DNA of 64,000 bases, from positions 1 to 64,000 of the IMG/VR virus record IMGVR_UViG_3300037076_000416; one strand, written 5' to 3'. Below, piece by piece: positions 34,825 to 44,251 of the stretch (positions are counted from its first letter, which is position 1; each line of letters starts with the position of its first letter). Source of the DNA: a virus. The position numbers and the translations under genes are program-made. A model generated the notes under the pieces. It was not told the DNA's origin. It worked only from the letters and a program-made list of their open reading frames with translations, and searched no databases.

Positions 34825-36909
34825 ATGGCGAGCATCGAGACCCTGATTGCGCAGATCGACGACGCGGCCCTGCGCGAGAAGCTGGGCCGCGAGGTCGCCG
34901 AGATGAAGAAGCGCCTCGACTGGGGCCTCGTCTTCGAGCGCCACCTTCCCGAGAACGTGCGGGCGCTCTCCGCCCCGATCAAGCCCGGCTCAGTCGTTTG
35001 GGAGCGTCGGTCTGCGACACCCCGCCGTTTCCGGGTGCGCTCTGTCGACGGGGCCGATCTTCTGGTCGTCGTGGAGCCTGAGAAGACGACGGCATCGACC
35101 GACGCCCCGACCGAGCGGATCGCCCGGTCCGAGGTGCTCGTCGAGCAGGACTTCGCCGAGCCGATCTTCCCGGTGCCGACGCCAATCGGGGCGGTCCGAA
35201 ACGGCCCGGCTGACGCGCCCTACCACGCGGTGATGCAGGGCGAGAACTACCACACGATCCAGGCGCTACTCGCGGCATACGACCGATCGTTCGACCTGAT
35301 CTACCTCGATCCGCCCTACAACACCGGTAACAAGGACTGGTCCTACAACAACGACTACGTCGACCCGAACGACACCTACAGACCGTCGAGGTGGCTCGCA
35401 TTCATGGAGCGGCGGCTGCGCGTTGCACGCCGTCTGTTGAAGTCCGACGGCGTAATCGTGGTCACGATCGACGAGAATGAGGTTCACCGCCTCGGGATGC
35501 TCCTGGAGCAGCTCTTTCCCGAAGCGCGGACGCAGATGGTGACGATCGCGATCAACCCGCACGGCACGAGTGGCGAAGGTCTGTCACGCGTCGACGAATA
35601 CGCGTACTTCGTCTTCTTTGGTGGGACGCAGCCGAATCAGACGTTCGAGGACTTCTTCGGCCCTGAGGGTAGGACCCGTGCCCGCTGGTGGACCGAGTTC
35701 ATTAGGGGCAGCCACCAATGGACGCGGGCGGCGCGCCCCAACCTCTGCTATCCGATCATGATTGACGGTGCCGGCCGGATCGCGGGTGCCGGGGATCCGC
35801 TCCAAGGCCCCGACGAGGAGCGGCCGCTTCGGCAAGGGGACTTCGATCTTGCCTGGCCCGTCCGGGCCGACGGTCGACTCGGAATCTGGAAGCTGGAGGG
35901 CGCGCGCGTCCGCGAGATGTATCCGCAGGGCTACATCGTGGCGACCAAACCCGCGCGCGGCACCTGGTCGATCCGATATCTGCTTGAAGGCGCCTTGTTG
36001 GCGATTGAGTCGGGCGAGCTCGAAATCGCCGGCTACGACAGGTACGGTGGCGTGATCCTGCCTCCGAAACGGGGTCGCGTCGTGCCCAAGACCATGTGGC
36101 ATCGAGTGCGGCATACCGCGGGTGCCGCTGGTGGGACGGCAATGCTCGCGGCGCTCTTCGGACGCACCGGAGTGTTCTCGTTTCCGAAGTCGATTTACTC
36201 GGTACGCGACACCATCGACGCTGCCATCGGCAGCCGCAAGGACGCCTTGATCCTGGACTTCTTTGCCGGCTCCGGAACTACCCTCCACGCCACGCTGATG
36301 CTGAACGCCGGCGATGGTGGCCGGCGCAGATGCGTGCTCGTCACCAACAACGAGCTGCCGTTCCAGACGGCTCAGGCGCTCGAGCGGGAAGGGAGGTTCC
36401 GAGGCGATCCGGAGTTCGAGTCGGCCGGGGTCTTCGAGACTGCGACACGGCCGCGCGTCACGGCTGCGATCACCGGCGTTCGAGCGGATGGACTCCCGGT
36501 CGAGGGTGAGTATCTGGACGGCCGGGCGTACGCCGAGGGGTTCGCCGAGAACGTCGAGTTCTACCGCCTCGACTACCTCGATCCCGCGGAGGTCGAGTTC
36601 GGCCTGCGGTTTGCCGAGATCGAGCCTCTCTTGTGGCTCCGCGCAGGTGGCATTGGTGAGCGGGAGACCCTCGACCCGTCACAGCCGCTCGGCGTCCCCG
36701 CCCATTCTCCGTATGCCGTGCTCTTCGACCCAGCAGGATTGCCCGACCTCCTGGCCACGTTCTTGGAGCGGCCGGACGTCACCCTCGTCTTCATCGTCGC
36801 CGACTCGCCCGAGACCTTCGCCCAGATCGCCACCGAGCTGCCGCACGACATGGAGAAGGTTCGCCTCTACCGCGACTACCTCGACACGCTGCGGGGGGCC
36901 ACGCGGTGA
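34825..36909 (+). CDS. mod: Type III restriction-modification methyltransferase (Mod)
   Basis: 694 residues. DPPY at 162-165 (LIYLDPPYNTGNKDWSYNND) and the SAM motif DFFAGSGTTLHATLML near 478 give the beta-class Mod order. The long region between them is the target-recognition part. It overlaps the restriction subunit by four bases (GTGA). Mod methylates one strand of an asymmetric site and supplies specificity to the Mod-Res complex. The target sequence is not deducible here. Confidence 0.9.
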   Translation: MASIETLIAQIDDAALREKLGREVAEMKKRLDWGLVFERHLPENVRALSAPIKPGSVVWERRSATPRRFRVRSVDGADLLVVVEPEKTTASTDAPTERIARSEVLVEQDFAEPIFPVPTPIGAVRNGPADAPYHAVMQGENYHTIQALLAAYDRSFDLIYLDPPYNTGNKDWSYNNDYVDPNDTYRPSRWLAFMERRLRVARRLLKSDGVIVVTIDENEVHRLGMLLEQLFPEARTQMVTIAINPHGTSGEGLSRVDEYAYFVFFGGTQPNQTFEDFFGPEGRTRARWWTEFIRGSHQWTRAARPNLCYPIMIDGAGRIAGAGDPLQGPDEERPLRQGDFDLAWPVRADGRLGIWKLEGARVREMYPQGYIVATKPARGTWSIRYLLEGALLAIESGELEIAGYDRYGGVILPPKRGRVVPKTMWHRVRHTAGAAGGTAMLAALFGRTGVFSFPKSIYSVRDTIDAAIGSRKDALILDFFAGSGTTLHATLMLNAGDGGRRRCVLVTNNELPFQTAQALEREGRFRGDPEFESAGVFETATRPRVTAAITGVRADGLPVEGEYLDGRAYAEGFAENVEFYRLDYLDPAEVEFGLRFAEIEPLLWLRAGGIGERETLDPSQPLGVPAHSPYAVLFDPAGLPDLLATFLERPDVTLVFIVADSPETFAQIATELPHDMEKVRLYRDYLDTLRGATR

Positions 36910-39410
36910 AGATCGCGCTCAAGGACTTCCAGGCCACGGCGGTCGCCGAACTGCTGAGCCGCCTCGAGACCGCAAAGGTTGGCTACCGCGGCGGCGCGGG
37001 TCAACGGCAGGCGGTCGGACTCACGGCCACCACAGGTGCCGGCAAGACGATCATCGCTACGGCCGTGATGGAGACGATCCTTTTCGGCTCGGTCGAGGAC
37101 GGGATCACACCCGATCCTCGGGCCGTGTTCCTGTGGATGACAGACAAGCCCGAACTCAACGCCCAGACGCAGACGAAGATGCTCGACGCGTCATCCGACC
37201 TTCGCTTCGACCTGCTCCCCGAGATCGACAGCACCTTCAACTCCGAGTCGCTGGCGCCCGGCAGGGTGTACTTCCTCAACACGCAGAAGCTCGGGGCGAA
37301 GACCGACCTCGTGAAACGCGGGCCCCTCGTCAGGCGGAACTTCACCTTCTGGGACATCGTCCGCAAGACCATCGAGGACCCGACCCGGACGCTGTACCTG
37401 GTGGTAGATGAGGCCCACCGGGGCATGGTCGAAGCCCGCAAAGTCGCGGAAGCCAACTCGATCATCCAGCGCTTCATCAAGGGCTACCCGGACGAGGGAA
37501 TGCCGCCGTGTCCGATCGTTCTCGGCATCAGCGCGACCCCAGCCAGGTTTCTCGCCGTCGTCCAAGGCGCAGGGCGCACGACCAGCCAGTGGGACGTGCC
37601 GCCAGATGACGTAAAGGCCTCGGGATTGATCAAAGAGAAGACGCTCGGTGAGTGGGCCGGCGAACGCCAACACGACGCGATGGCGCTCTTCCCCGATGCC
37701 GTTCGGGCGTGGAAGGATGCGCACGATGACTGGGCGGCCTACCACGCGGCCTACGGCGCAGCCGGCGGGGAGACGCTCGTCGTCCCGGCGCTGATCATCC
37801 AGGTCGAGAACGAGGTCGGCGATCGTGTTACCGCGACCGACCTTGACGCCTTGATCCGGGCCGTCACCGATATCGCCGGGCCAATGCCCGACATCGCCTT
37901 CGCCCACGCCTTTGGCACCAACGTCCCCGAGCCCGTCGGTGGGCGGGTCATCCGCTATATCGAGGCGTCGAAGATCGCCTCGGACACGGACGCCCGCGTG
38001 GTGTTCTTCAAGACCAGCCTCGATGTGGGCTGGGACTGCCCACGCGCCGAGGTCATGTTCAGTTTCCGACGCGCGGTCGATCCGACCTCGATCGCCCAGA
38101 CGATCGGGCGGATGGTTCGCACCCCGCTGGCCCGCCGTATCGAGGAGAACGAGGACCTCAACAACGCCTACGTGTTCCTGCCCTTCTACGAGGAGGCGGG
38201 TGTCAAGGCGATCATCAAGCACCTCAACGACAGCGGGAACGAGGCGATCGCCGGCACGATCGCCCCACGACGCGAGACGATCAGCCTGCCGCTGCGGGCC
38301 GACCTCGAGCGGGCCATGGGCGCGATCCAGGCGGTGCCCTCCTACCTCGTCCCGACCCCCCGCTCGCGCCCCGAGATCCGGACCCTAGCCGACATAGGCA
38401 ACTTCCTGTCCGGCACCGGCATCGACCCGGGCGCCTTCAAGCGGGAGATGGCCGGCTGTGCCGCGCTGCTCGTTGCCCGGCGCGACGCCCTCGCGGGCGA
38501 TGCCGACTTCCAGAAGGAAGTCGGCGACCAGGGAGAGATCGTCGTGCGGCACGCCGAACTCGCCTTCGGCGCCGACGGCGGCATCGCCGAGGGCGCACGG
38601 ACGGTCCCCGCCACCGAGGAGAGCATCGGGCGGATGTTCGTCGCTGCCGCCCGGAAACTCACCAATGAAGCGGCGAGCACCTACGTCCGGCTCCGGCTCG
38701 CCGCGGATCCGACGAGCATTGGCGTCGCTCGCCTCGAAGCCTATTCGCTGGTCAACCGCGACGGAGTCATGGACGCACTGAACGCCCATGCCTCGGCACG
38801 GATCGACGTTCTGCGCGCCGAGCACGGGGCCGCGATCTCGCACCTCTCGGCCGCGCGCCAAGCGCGCTATCGCGCGATCCTGAGACAGGTCCCGGCGCCG
38901 TCACTCGTGCCGCTCAACCTGCCCGAGGTCGCGGTCTTCCGCAAAGGTGACGCTCCCCTGGCCAATCACGTCTATGCCGCTGATGGCGCTGCGGCCATCT
39001 ACCTCAACGGCTGGGAGACTGACACGGTTGTCCCGGAGACCACCAAGCCAACGACGATCGGATGGCTGCGGAATGGCGAGCGCGAGGGCTGGTTCTGCGT
39101 GCCCTGGCGCGATGGCAACATCTGGCGCGGATTCTTCCCCGACTTCCTACTCGTGCGCGAGGACGGCAATCGGGTGCTGGTGGACATTCTCGACCCCCAC
39201 GACCACACGAAGCCCGATGCAGTCGGCAAGGCGAAGGGCTTGTCCTCCTACGCCGCCACCCACGCCGAGCAACTCGGGCACGTCGACCTGGTCGCCAGGA
39301 TCGGCACCCGCTATCGCCGGCTCCACCTCGATGAGCTGGCCATCCGCAACAAAGTCGATGCGCTCTCGAGCACGGCCGAGCTGCTCAACCTCTACCAGCA
39401 TGAGGGATGA
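36906..39410 (+). CDS. res: Type III restriction enzyme, Res subunit
   Basis: 834 residues. SF2 helicase motifs: Walker A TATTGAGKT (~40-48), DEAH in LYLVVDEAHRGM (~163-174), SATPARF, and a motif VI region TSIAQTIGRMVRTPLARR. The C-terminal nuclease region carries FPDFLLVREDGNRVLVDILD, the usual PD-D/E arrangement of this Res subtype. It translocates or switches on DNA using ATP and cuts when two unmodified sites meet. No frameshift or truncation is visible, so the system looks intact. Confidence 0.9.
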   Translation: MKIALKDFQATAVAELLSRLETAKVGYRGGAGQRQAVGLTATTGAGKTIIATAVMETILFGSVEDGITPDPRAVFLWMTDKPELNAQTQTKMLDASSDLRFDLLPEIDSTFNSESLAPGRVYFLNTQKLGAKTDLVKRGPLVRRNFTFWDIVRKTIEDPTRTLYLVVDEAHRGMVEARKVAEANSIIQRFIKGYPDEGMPPCPIVLGISATPARFLAVVQGAGRTTSQWDVPPDDVKASGLIKEKTLGEWAGERQHDAMALFPDAVRAWKDAHDDWAAYHAAYGAAGGETLVVPALIIQVENEVGDRVTATDLDALIRAVTDIAGPMPDIAFAHAFGTNVPEPVGGRVIRYIEASKIASDTDARVVFFKTSLDVGWDCPRAEVMFSFRRAVDPTSIAQTIGRMVRTPLARRIEENEDLNNAYVFLPFYEEAGVKAIIKHLNDSGNEAIAGTIAPRRETISLPLRADLERAMGAIQAVPSYLVPTPRSRPEIRTLADIGNFLSGTGIDPGAFKREMAGCAALLVARRDALAGDADFQKEVGDQGEIVVRHAELAFGADGGIAEGARTVPATEESIGRMFVAAARKLTNEAASTYVRLRLAADPTSIGVARLEAYSLVNRDGVMDALNAHASARIDVLRAEHGAAISHLSAARQARYRAILRQVPAPSLVPLNLPEVAVFRKGDAPLANHVYAADGAAAIYLNGWETDTVVPETTKPTTIGWLRNGEREGWFCVPWRDGNIWRGFFPDFLLVREDGNRVLVDILDPHDHTKPDAVGKAKGLSSYAATHAEQLGHVDLVARIGTRYRRLHLDELAIRNKVDALSSTAELLNLYQHEG

Positions 39411-39677
39411 CTCGGCCACGCCCGGGCGTGAACCTCCAACACAATGGGAGCGTCGGGATGCTCGGGACGGTCTCCTTCGCGCGACGGAATGATCCGACGC
39501 CAGTTCCGGCCATCTCGTCCCGATCGGGGCGTAGCTATTTGGCGTCGGGCGACCGACCATCATCTGTCCCGAGCGCCGACAGGGTGCAGAGCTCCTAGGC
39601 CCGTCGCAGTCCTCCCACAACGAGGATAACTTGACATAATCCTTCGAGAAGCGCACGATAACTGGCGTCGACTGTCT

Positions 39678-40349
39678 ATGAACCCAGCGGGAGCCAGCGT
39701 GCAATACTCCGACGAAACGGCGCTCATCCGGGCGTTCGACACAGCCTCCCCGGCGGGTCTAACTTTGGCGATCGCCACCCTCGTTCGACGGGCGTATCCC
39801 GCTGCACGGGAAGAGTGCGAGCGCATTGCAGCCCCGCTGGAGGATCACAACCTCAGGGGCTATGTGAAGCGCGCCATCATCGAAGGCGCGCTCTTGCCCT
39901 TGCCCGTGCGCTTCCCTAGCGTTGTGGTTCGACCGGCCTCCAATCTCTTCGGTTCGTGGCATCACCGGGAGTTGCACCTCGGCGATGACTGGGTGATGAC
40001 CTTCTCGCATACCGAGCACGTTCGCGACCCCCTTCCCCAGGCAAACTTTCGTGACAACCTCGCGGCACGGCAGGCGGGCTTGTTTGAGGAGTTTGACGAA
40101 GAACAGCCGTCGCCCGGGCGCTTGTACGCCGTTGTGGTGCATGGCTCTCCCCGCCCCACCGATCTCGCTCCAAGCTTCATCAACATCGTGTTCCCGAGGC
40201 TGGGCGGCGCGCACGGGGTCGGGATCAACCTGTATGACCGTCACCCTGGCCTTCGGCCGAAGCTGCGTCCCGGCTACGCGATCGGCCAGCCTCTGCCCGA
40301 GCTGCTCGAAGTCGACATTCCTAAGGAAGGCACGGAAGGCAACGCGTGA
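39678..40349 (+). CDS. Hypothetical protein paired with an XRE/ImmA gene
   Basis: 223 residues with no recognised domain. Features: VRRAYPAAREECERIAAPL and FGSWHHRELHLGDDWVMTF. It has no signal peptide or membrane helix. The stop overlaps the next start (GTGA). Two-gene units of an unknown protein plus an HTH-ImmA/IrrE protein are often toxin-antitoxin or phage-regulatory pairs, so this may be the effector. Confidence 0.6.
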   Translation: MNPAGASVQYSDETALIRAFDTASPAGLTLAIATLVRRAYPAAREECERIAAPLEDHNLRGYVKRAIIEGALLPLPVRFPSVVVRPASNLFGSWHHRELHLGDDWVMTFSHTEHVRDPLPQANFRDNLAARQAGLFEEFDEEQPSPGRLYAVVVHGSPRPTDLAPSFINIVFPRLGGAHGVGINLYDRHPGLRPKLRPGYAIGQPLPELLEVDIPKEGTEGNA

Positions 40350-41533
40350 AGCCCGGCACACCGGGTTTCGTTGGGGCGCGACTCCGCGAAGCGCGTGAAG
40401 CCCGGCAAATGTCAATTATCACCCTCGCGGAAGTGGTCGGACTCTCCCGCCAAGTGATCTCGAGCTACGAGCATGGGGAGAGCACGCCCCAACCTGAAAG
40501 CTTGTACCGCCTAGCGGGGGTGCTTGACCTACCCGTGTCCTTCTTCTCTCTGCCCGCGCGGGAAGAGGACGAGTCGCCGACCTTCTACCGATCGCTTCAG
40601 GGCGCCTCAAAGGGATCGCGCCTCGCAGCCGATCGTCGACTCGCCTGGGTTGGGGACATCGCCACGGAGCTGGCTGCGTACGTCAGCTTTCCGGAAATCG
40701 CGTTTCCGCTCTTGGTTCGTCGGGGTTCTGTGCCGCTCGACATCCCCACCGTCGAACAAACCGCGACCACACTTCGCCAGGAGTGGAAGTTGGGCGATGG
40801 TCCCATCCACAACGTGGTAGCCCTGATCGAAGGCAAGGGTGGACTGGTAGCTCGTGCCGAAGCTGAATCCGAGGCCATCGACGCCTTCTCTAAGTGGCTG
40901 CCGACGATCGGGCGACCCTGCATCTTCCTTGGGATTGAGAAGGGCAGCCGCGCGCGGTCACGTTTTGATGCAGCGCATGAGATCGGCCACATGGTGATGC
41001 ACCGCAGCATCAGCCGAAGTCAGGTTTCGGTGCCCGCCGAGCTGAGCGTGCTGGAGTCGGAGGCGCACAGTTTCGCGTCTGCCTTCCTACTGCCCGCCGA
41101 GTCCTTTGCAGAGGATCTCTTCTTCCCGACTGTGGACGGAATGCTCGCCCTGAAGCCTAAATGGAAGGTTTCGGTCGCAGCCATGCTGAAGCGATCGACT
41201 GGCTTGGGAATCATCGATGACAACCACGCACGCCGCATGTGGATGTCCCTGTCTCGGCGCGGCTGGCGAAAGGGCGAACCGGGGGACGAAACCATCGCCC
41301 CCGAGAGTCCGATGGCGTTTCCGCGAGCCTTTGAGTTGGTAGTCCAAGCGGGCATTAAGTCGGCATCGGAGATGGTCGAATCCATGCCATTGGGCGAGCG
41401 CGATGTCGTCAGGTACGCGTCCCTACCGACCACGTTCTTTCAGTTGGACTCACCGGTGCGACTCATCGACCGAGCCACGCCCCGCGAGGCCGTGGCAGGC
41501 GGTCAAATCGTGCCCTTCAGGCGACCGAATTAA
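40346..41533 (+). CDS. XRE-family HTH protein fused to ImmA/IrrE metallopeptidase
   Basis: 395 residues. The N-terminal XRE helix-turn-helix is at ~10-62 (QMSIITLAEVVGLSRQVISS, YEHGESTPQPESL). An ImmA/IrrE peptidase follows, with the zinc motif HEIGH at 211-215 (RFDAAHEIGHMVMH) and a downstream SVLESEAHSFASAFLLP glutamate segment. The fusion binds DNA and can cleave a partner repressor or antitoxin on a signal. It is translationally coupled to the 223-residue gene. The stop (TAA) shares bases with the convergent last gene of the phage late operon. Confidence 0.88.
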   Translation: MKPGTPGFVGARLREAREARQMSIITLAEVVGLSRQVISSYEHGESTPQPESLYRLAGVLDLPVSFFSLPAREEDESPTFYRSLQGASKGSRLAADRRLAWVGDIATELAAYVSFPEIAFPLLVRRGSVPLDIPTVEQTATTLRQEWKLGDGPIHNVVALIEGKGGLVARAEAESEAIDAFSKWLPTIGRPCIFLGIEKGSRARSRFDAAHEIGHMVMHRSISRSQVSVPAELSVLESEAHSFASAFLLPAESFAEDLFFPTVDGMLALKPKWKVSVAAMLKRSTGLGIIDDNHARRMWMSLSRRGWRKGEPGDETIAPESPMAFPRAFELVVQAGIKSASEMVESMPLGERDVVRYASLPTTFFQLDSPVRLIDRATPREAVAGGQIVPFRRPN

Positions 41534-41709
41534 CACGCCCCATTCGCCCTACGCCTTTCCCACACACCACTGCGCCGGCCGTAGACATCCGGCCCGACGT
41601 CGGCCCAGGCACCGGAGCGGCGGACCTGAACGCTGTCTGCCTTGACCCACGCTCCAGAGCGTTGGACGTAGGTCTCGGAGCCGACCTCGTAGACGACGTA
41701 GGCGCCCAT
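41530..41709 (-). CDS. Small tail-associated repeat protein
   Basis: 59 residues from the first credible Met. Three related units are visible: YVQRSGAWVKAD, QVRRSGAWADVG and YGRRSGVWERR. The motif RRSGAW is common in phage tail-fibre accessory proteins. The same frame is open much further upstream, but the upstream sequence is not protein-like beyond about 41820. It is the last gene of the late operon. Confidence 0.45.
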   Translation of the reverse strand: MGAYVVYEVGSETYVQRSGAWVKADSVQVRRSGAWADVGPDVYGRRSGVWERRRANGAC

Positions 41710-41831
41710 CTGCCGGCCTGAGTGCAGGGTTGCTACGCCGTCCGTCAGGCTGTCACGACGCAGCGGACGCGCGGAGCGGGTGCCGCTAACCGTAGCGAGC
41801 GCCGAGCTGCGGCTTACGTCCTTTGGCCCGG

Positions 41832-42374
41832 CTAGCGCTGGAGCATGAACCGGATCGTGTCGGCCAGGACGTTGATCGCGGCTCGCTGGGCGGGAACGAC
41901 GTCGGCGTAGTTCGCCAGGACGCGGATGAGGGCCTTCGTCGCGGCTGCGGTCTGGACGGCCGTCGGGGCGGCCAGCGGGAGGAACGTCGCGAGGGCTGCG
42001 ATATCGGCGGCCGGCGGGTCGGGGATCGCTCGCGCCGCAGCCAGGAGCGCGAGGTTCGCGTCGAGCGCGACTGGGTCGATCGGGGTCGTCTGTAGGATCC
42101 GCAGGACCCGGCCCGCTGCGGCCTGGAGTTCGGCTGCAGCGACCTGCGGGTCTGGACCAGGATCGGGCAGCGCCGCGATCTGCGCGGGTGTCACCGGGCC
42201 GGGGAGGACGTCGAGGCCTTTCCACGTCTCGCGGGCCACGAGGTAGCCCGCGGGCGGGAGGGTGTAGCGGCCGGCGTACGCGGGCGGGATGCCCGCGATG
42301 AGGACCCCGATGGCGAGCGAGGCGCCGAGGACTTCGGGGTTGCTCACCTTGTCCGGGTCGTAGACGAGGAACAC
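41832..42374 (-). CDS. Phage hypothetical protein, tail region
   Basis: 180 residues, Ala/Pro-rich and helical in the second half. It begins MFLVYDPDKVSNPEVLGASL and contains PPAYAGRYTLPPAGYLVARE. There is no signal peptide. Its place after the fibre gene suggests a tail accessory or fibre chaperone; the family was not recognised. Confidence 0.55.
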   Translation of the reverse strand: MFLVYDPDKVSNPEVLGASLAIGVLIAGIPPAYAGRYTLPPAGYLVARETWKGLDVLPGPVTPAQIAALPDPGPDPQVAAAELQAAAGRVLRILQTTPIDPVALDANLALLAAARAIPDPPAADIAALATFLPLAAPTAVQTAAATKALIRVLANYADVVPAQRAAINVLADTIRFMLQR

Positions 42375-42384
42375 GGCGAGCCTC

Positions 42385-43317
42385 CTACTGCTGAAAGTAC
42401 ATGACGACGCCCGCGCCGCCCGTGGAACCGGCCGTCCCGATCCCGGCCCCCGCGCCGCCGTTGCCCCCTGGGCAGGAGATCGTCCCGACGTTCGACAGGG
42501 AGTCGTAGGTCAATACGATGCAGCCGCCGCTCCCGCCCCCGCCGCCCCCGGAAGTCGGTGTCGATCCCGGTGCCCCATCGCCGCCTCGCGACTTCATGGC
42601 ACCCGTCGCACTAATGACGATGCGGCGGGCGAACACCATGATCCAGCCGCCGCCATGACCACCGCCGCCCGCGTAGCCGCTTACGCACGATCCGCCGCCG
42701 CCGCCCATGCCAGCGGCCATCGGGGACATTCCGATGTTGCCAGTCATGTACGCCCCGAACCACAGGAGCGGACCCCCCGCGTGCGGCCCGTAGTAGTCTC
42801 CGCTGCCGGTGATGACGGAGCAAGGCGTGGCGGTGTAGGCACCGGCGTCGCCGCCCCTACCGCCGATGCCGCCCATCGTGAATGCGGCACCTCCGCTCCC
42901 CGCCCCCGGCTGCCACGCGCCCGCCTGCCCGCCGCCGGTACTCAGTTTCCCGTAGCCCGCCCCGCTGGGCGGGCCGCCGCCCGTCTGCCCGGAGTTGACC
43001 AGCCACGGCGTGGCGATGGTGCCGTTCAGGGTTAGGGTGCCCTTGACGAAGATGCGCCAGCCGTTGACCCACAGGGTCTGCCCGGCGTTCACGGTCAGGT
43101 TGTTGTAGTACGTGTCGCGGGTCATCGACGTGGTGCCGCTGATCGTCACGTCGCCGTCCGACCCGTCGCCGTAGGCCGACTTGGCGCCCCCCAGGAGCGC
43201 GCCGTTTGTGCCGTCGTGGACGTGCCCGGTCGTCGGGTCCAGCACGTCCGCCCGGAGGTTGTTGTACTGGGTCGCGGTCGCCTGCGCGCCGCTCGCGACC
43301 GCTCCGCTGTTCGCCAT
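42385..43317 (-). CDS. Glycine-rich tail fibre/adhesin
   Basis: 310 residues. The N-terminal ~100 residues (ATATQYNNLRADVLDPTTGH, then GDVTISGTTSMTRDTYYNNL) are typical of phage tail-fibre heads. The remainder is built of Gly-rich runs (MGGGGGSCVSGYAGGGGHGG; TPTSGGGGGGSGG), like the polyglycine-helix adhesins at siphovirus tail tips that bind the host. It sits just downstream of the tail-tip genes, as expected. Confidence 0.7.
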   Translation of the reverse strand: MANSGAVASGAQATATQYNNLRADVLDPTTGHVHDGTNGALLGGAKSAYGDGSDGDVTISGTTSMTRDTYYNNLTVNAGQTLWVNGWRIFVKGTLTLNGTIATPWLVNSGQTGGGPPSGAGYGKLSTGGGQAGAWQPGAGSGGAAFTMGGIGGRGGDAGAYTATPCSVITGSGDYYGPHAGGPLLWFGAYMTGNIGMSPMAAGMGGGGGSCVSGYAGGGGHGGGWIMVFARRIVISATGAMKSRGGDGAPGSTPTSGGGGGGSGGCIVLTYDSLSNVGTISCPGGNGGAGAGIGTAGSTGGAGVVMYFQQ

Positions 43318-43321
43318 CGCC

Positions 43322-44251
43322 CTAGCCTCCGTTGGTCGTGAGCGCCCACGTGACGCGCAGGGTCAGCCCCGCGGCCTTGTAGTAGGCGAAGGGCAGGATC
43401 GAGACGAGGACCGAGCCCGCATACAGCCCGGCGACGTAGAACTGATCGACGGCCTCGGCCATCGTCCAGAACGCGGACGCCGTCACCACCCGTCCCGAGC
43501 GCGAGACGTTCGTGAGCGCCTTCCGCGTTGGCTCGTTCGGGACCAAGAGCGCCGCTGACGTCGTGTCGATCGGCTCGATCGTCCGCGCCGCGTCGAAGTT
43601 GAGGGTCGCGGTCCCCGAGGCGTTGGCCACGACCGAGATCCCGATCCCTGTCGCGTGCGCCCAGGACGGAGTGCCGGCCCCGACCGAGAATGACGCGATG
43701 GGGATGCGCGAGAGCTTCCACGTGGCGTCCTGGAGAGCGACCCCGTTGGCCGCCTCGATCGTGGCGAGTGACGCCCGGAAGTAGGCCCCCGTCCCGCCGC
43801 CGGTGTAGATGCGGAGCTCCGAGCTCGCGAGATCGAACCGGCCGCGGAGGGCGGGCCGGAGCCAGATCTCGATCGCTGTCGCGAGCGTGGCGTTGTAGTC
43901 GGCGAGGGCGGTCGCCTGGTAGTCGGTGTTCGTCGTCGAAGCGGTCGCCGCGACCTGCAGGGATGCCGCGCCCACACGGAAGGTCGCCGGGTCGACGATC
44001 GGCGAGCCCGTCCAGCCGGTCGCGCTCTCGGCGTCGGTGATGGTCGCGCCGCCCGCCCCGAGTCCGATGTGGGTCAGCGCCAGGCTGGCGGACTCACCGG
44101 CGAGGGCCTTGGCGTGCTCCGTCGCGCCGAGCAGGGTGTAGGCATTCGGGTAGACGAGCCGCTCGACGATGCGGCCCGCCCCGTCGCGTGCCTCGAGCGT
44201 GACCACGCCTCGGACGGGACCGGGGGCGTCGGCGAGTCGGATCAGGTCCAT
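43322..44251 (-). CDS. Phage minor tail/baseplate-associated protein
   Basis: 309 residues from an ATG overlapping the upstream stop by ten bases. Mostly beta-rich, with VRGVVTLEARDGAGRIVERL at the N-terminus and a central carbohydrate-binding-like segment (YNATLATAIEIWLRPALRGR). It probably forms part of the tail tip or fibre. No precise family was recognised. Confidence 0.55.
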   Translation of the reverse strand: MDLIRLADAPGPVRGVVTLEARDGAGRIVERLVYPNAYTLLGATEHAKALAGESASLALTHIGLGAGGATITDAESATGWTGSPIVDPATFRVGAASLQVAATASTTNTDYQATALADYNATLATAIEIWLRPALRGRFDLASSELRIYTGGGTGAYFRASLATIEAANGVALQDATWKLSRIPIASFSVGAGTPSWAHATGIGISVVANASGTATLNFDAARTIEPIDTTSAALLVPNEPTRKALTNVSRSGRVVTASAFWTMAEAVDQFYVAGLYAGSVLVSILPFAYYKAAGLTLRVTWALTTNGG

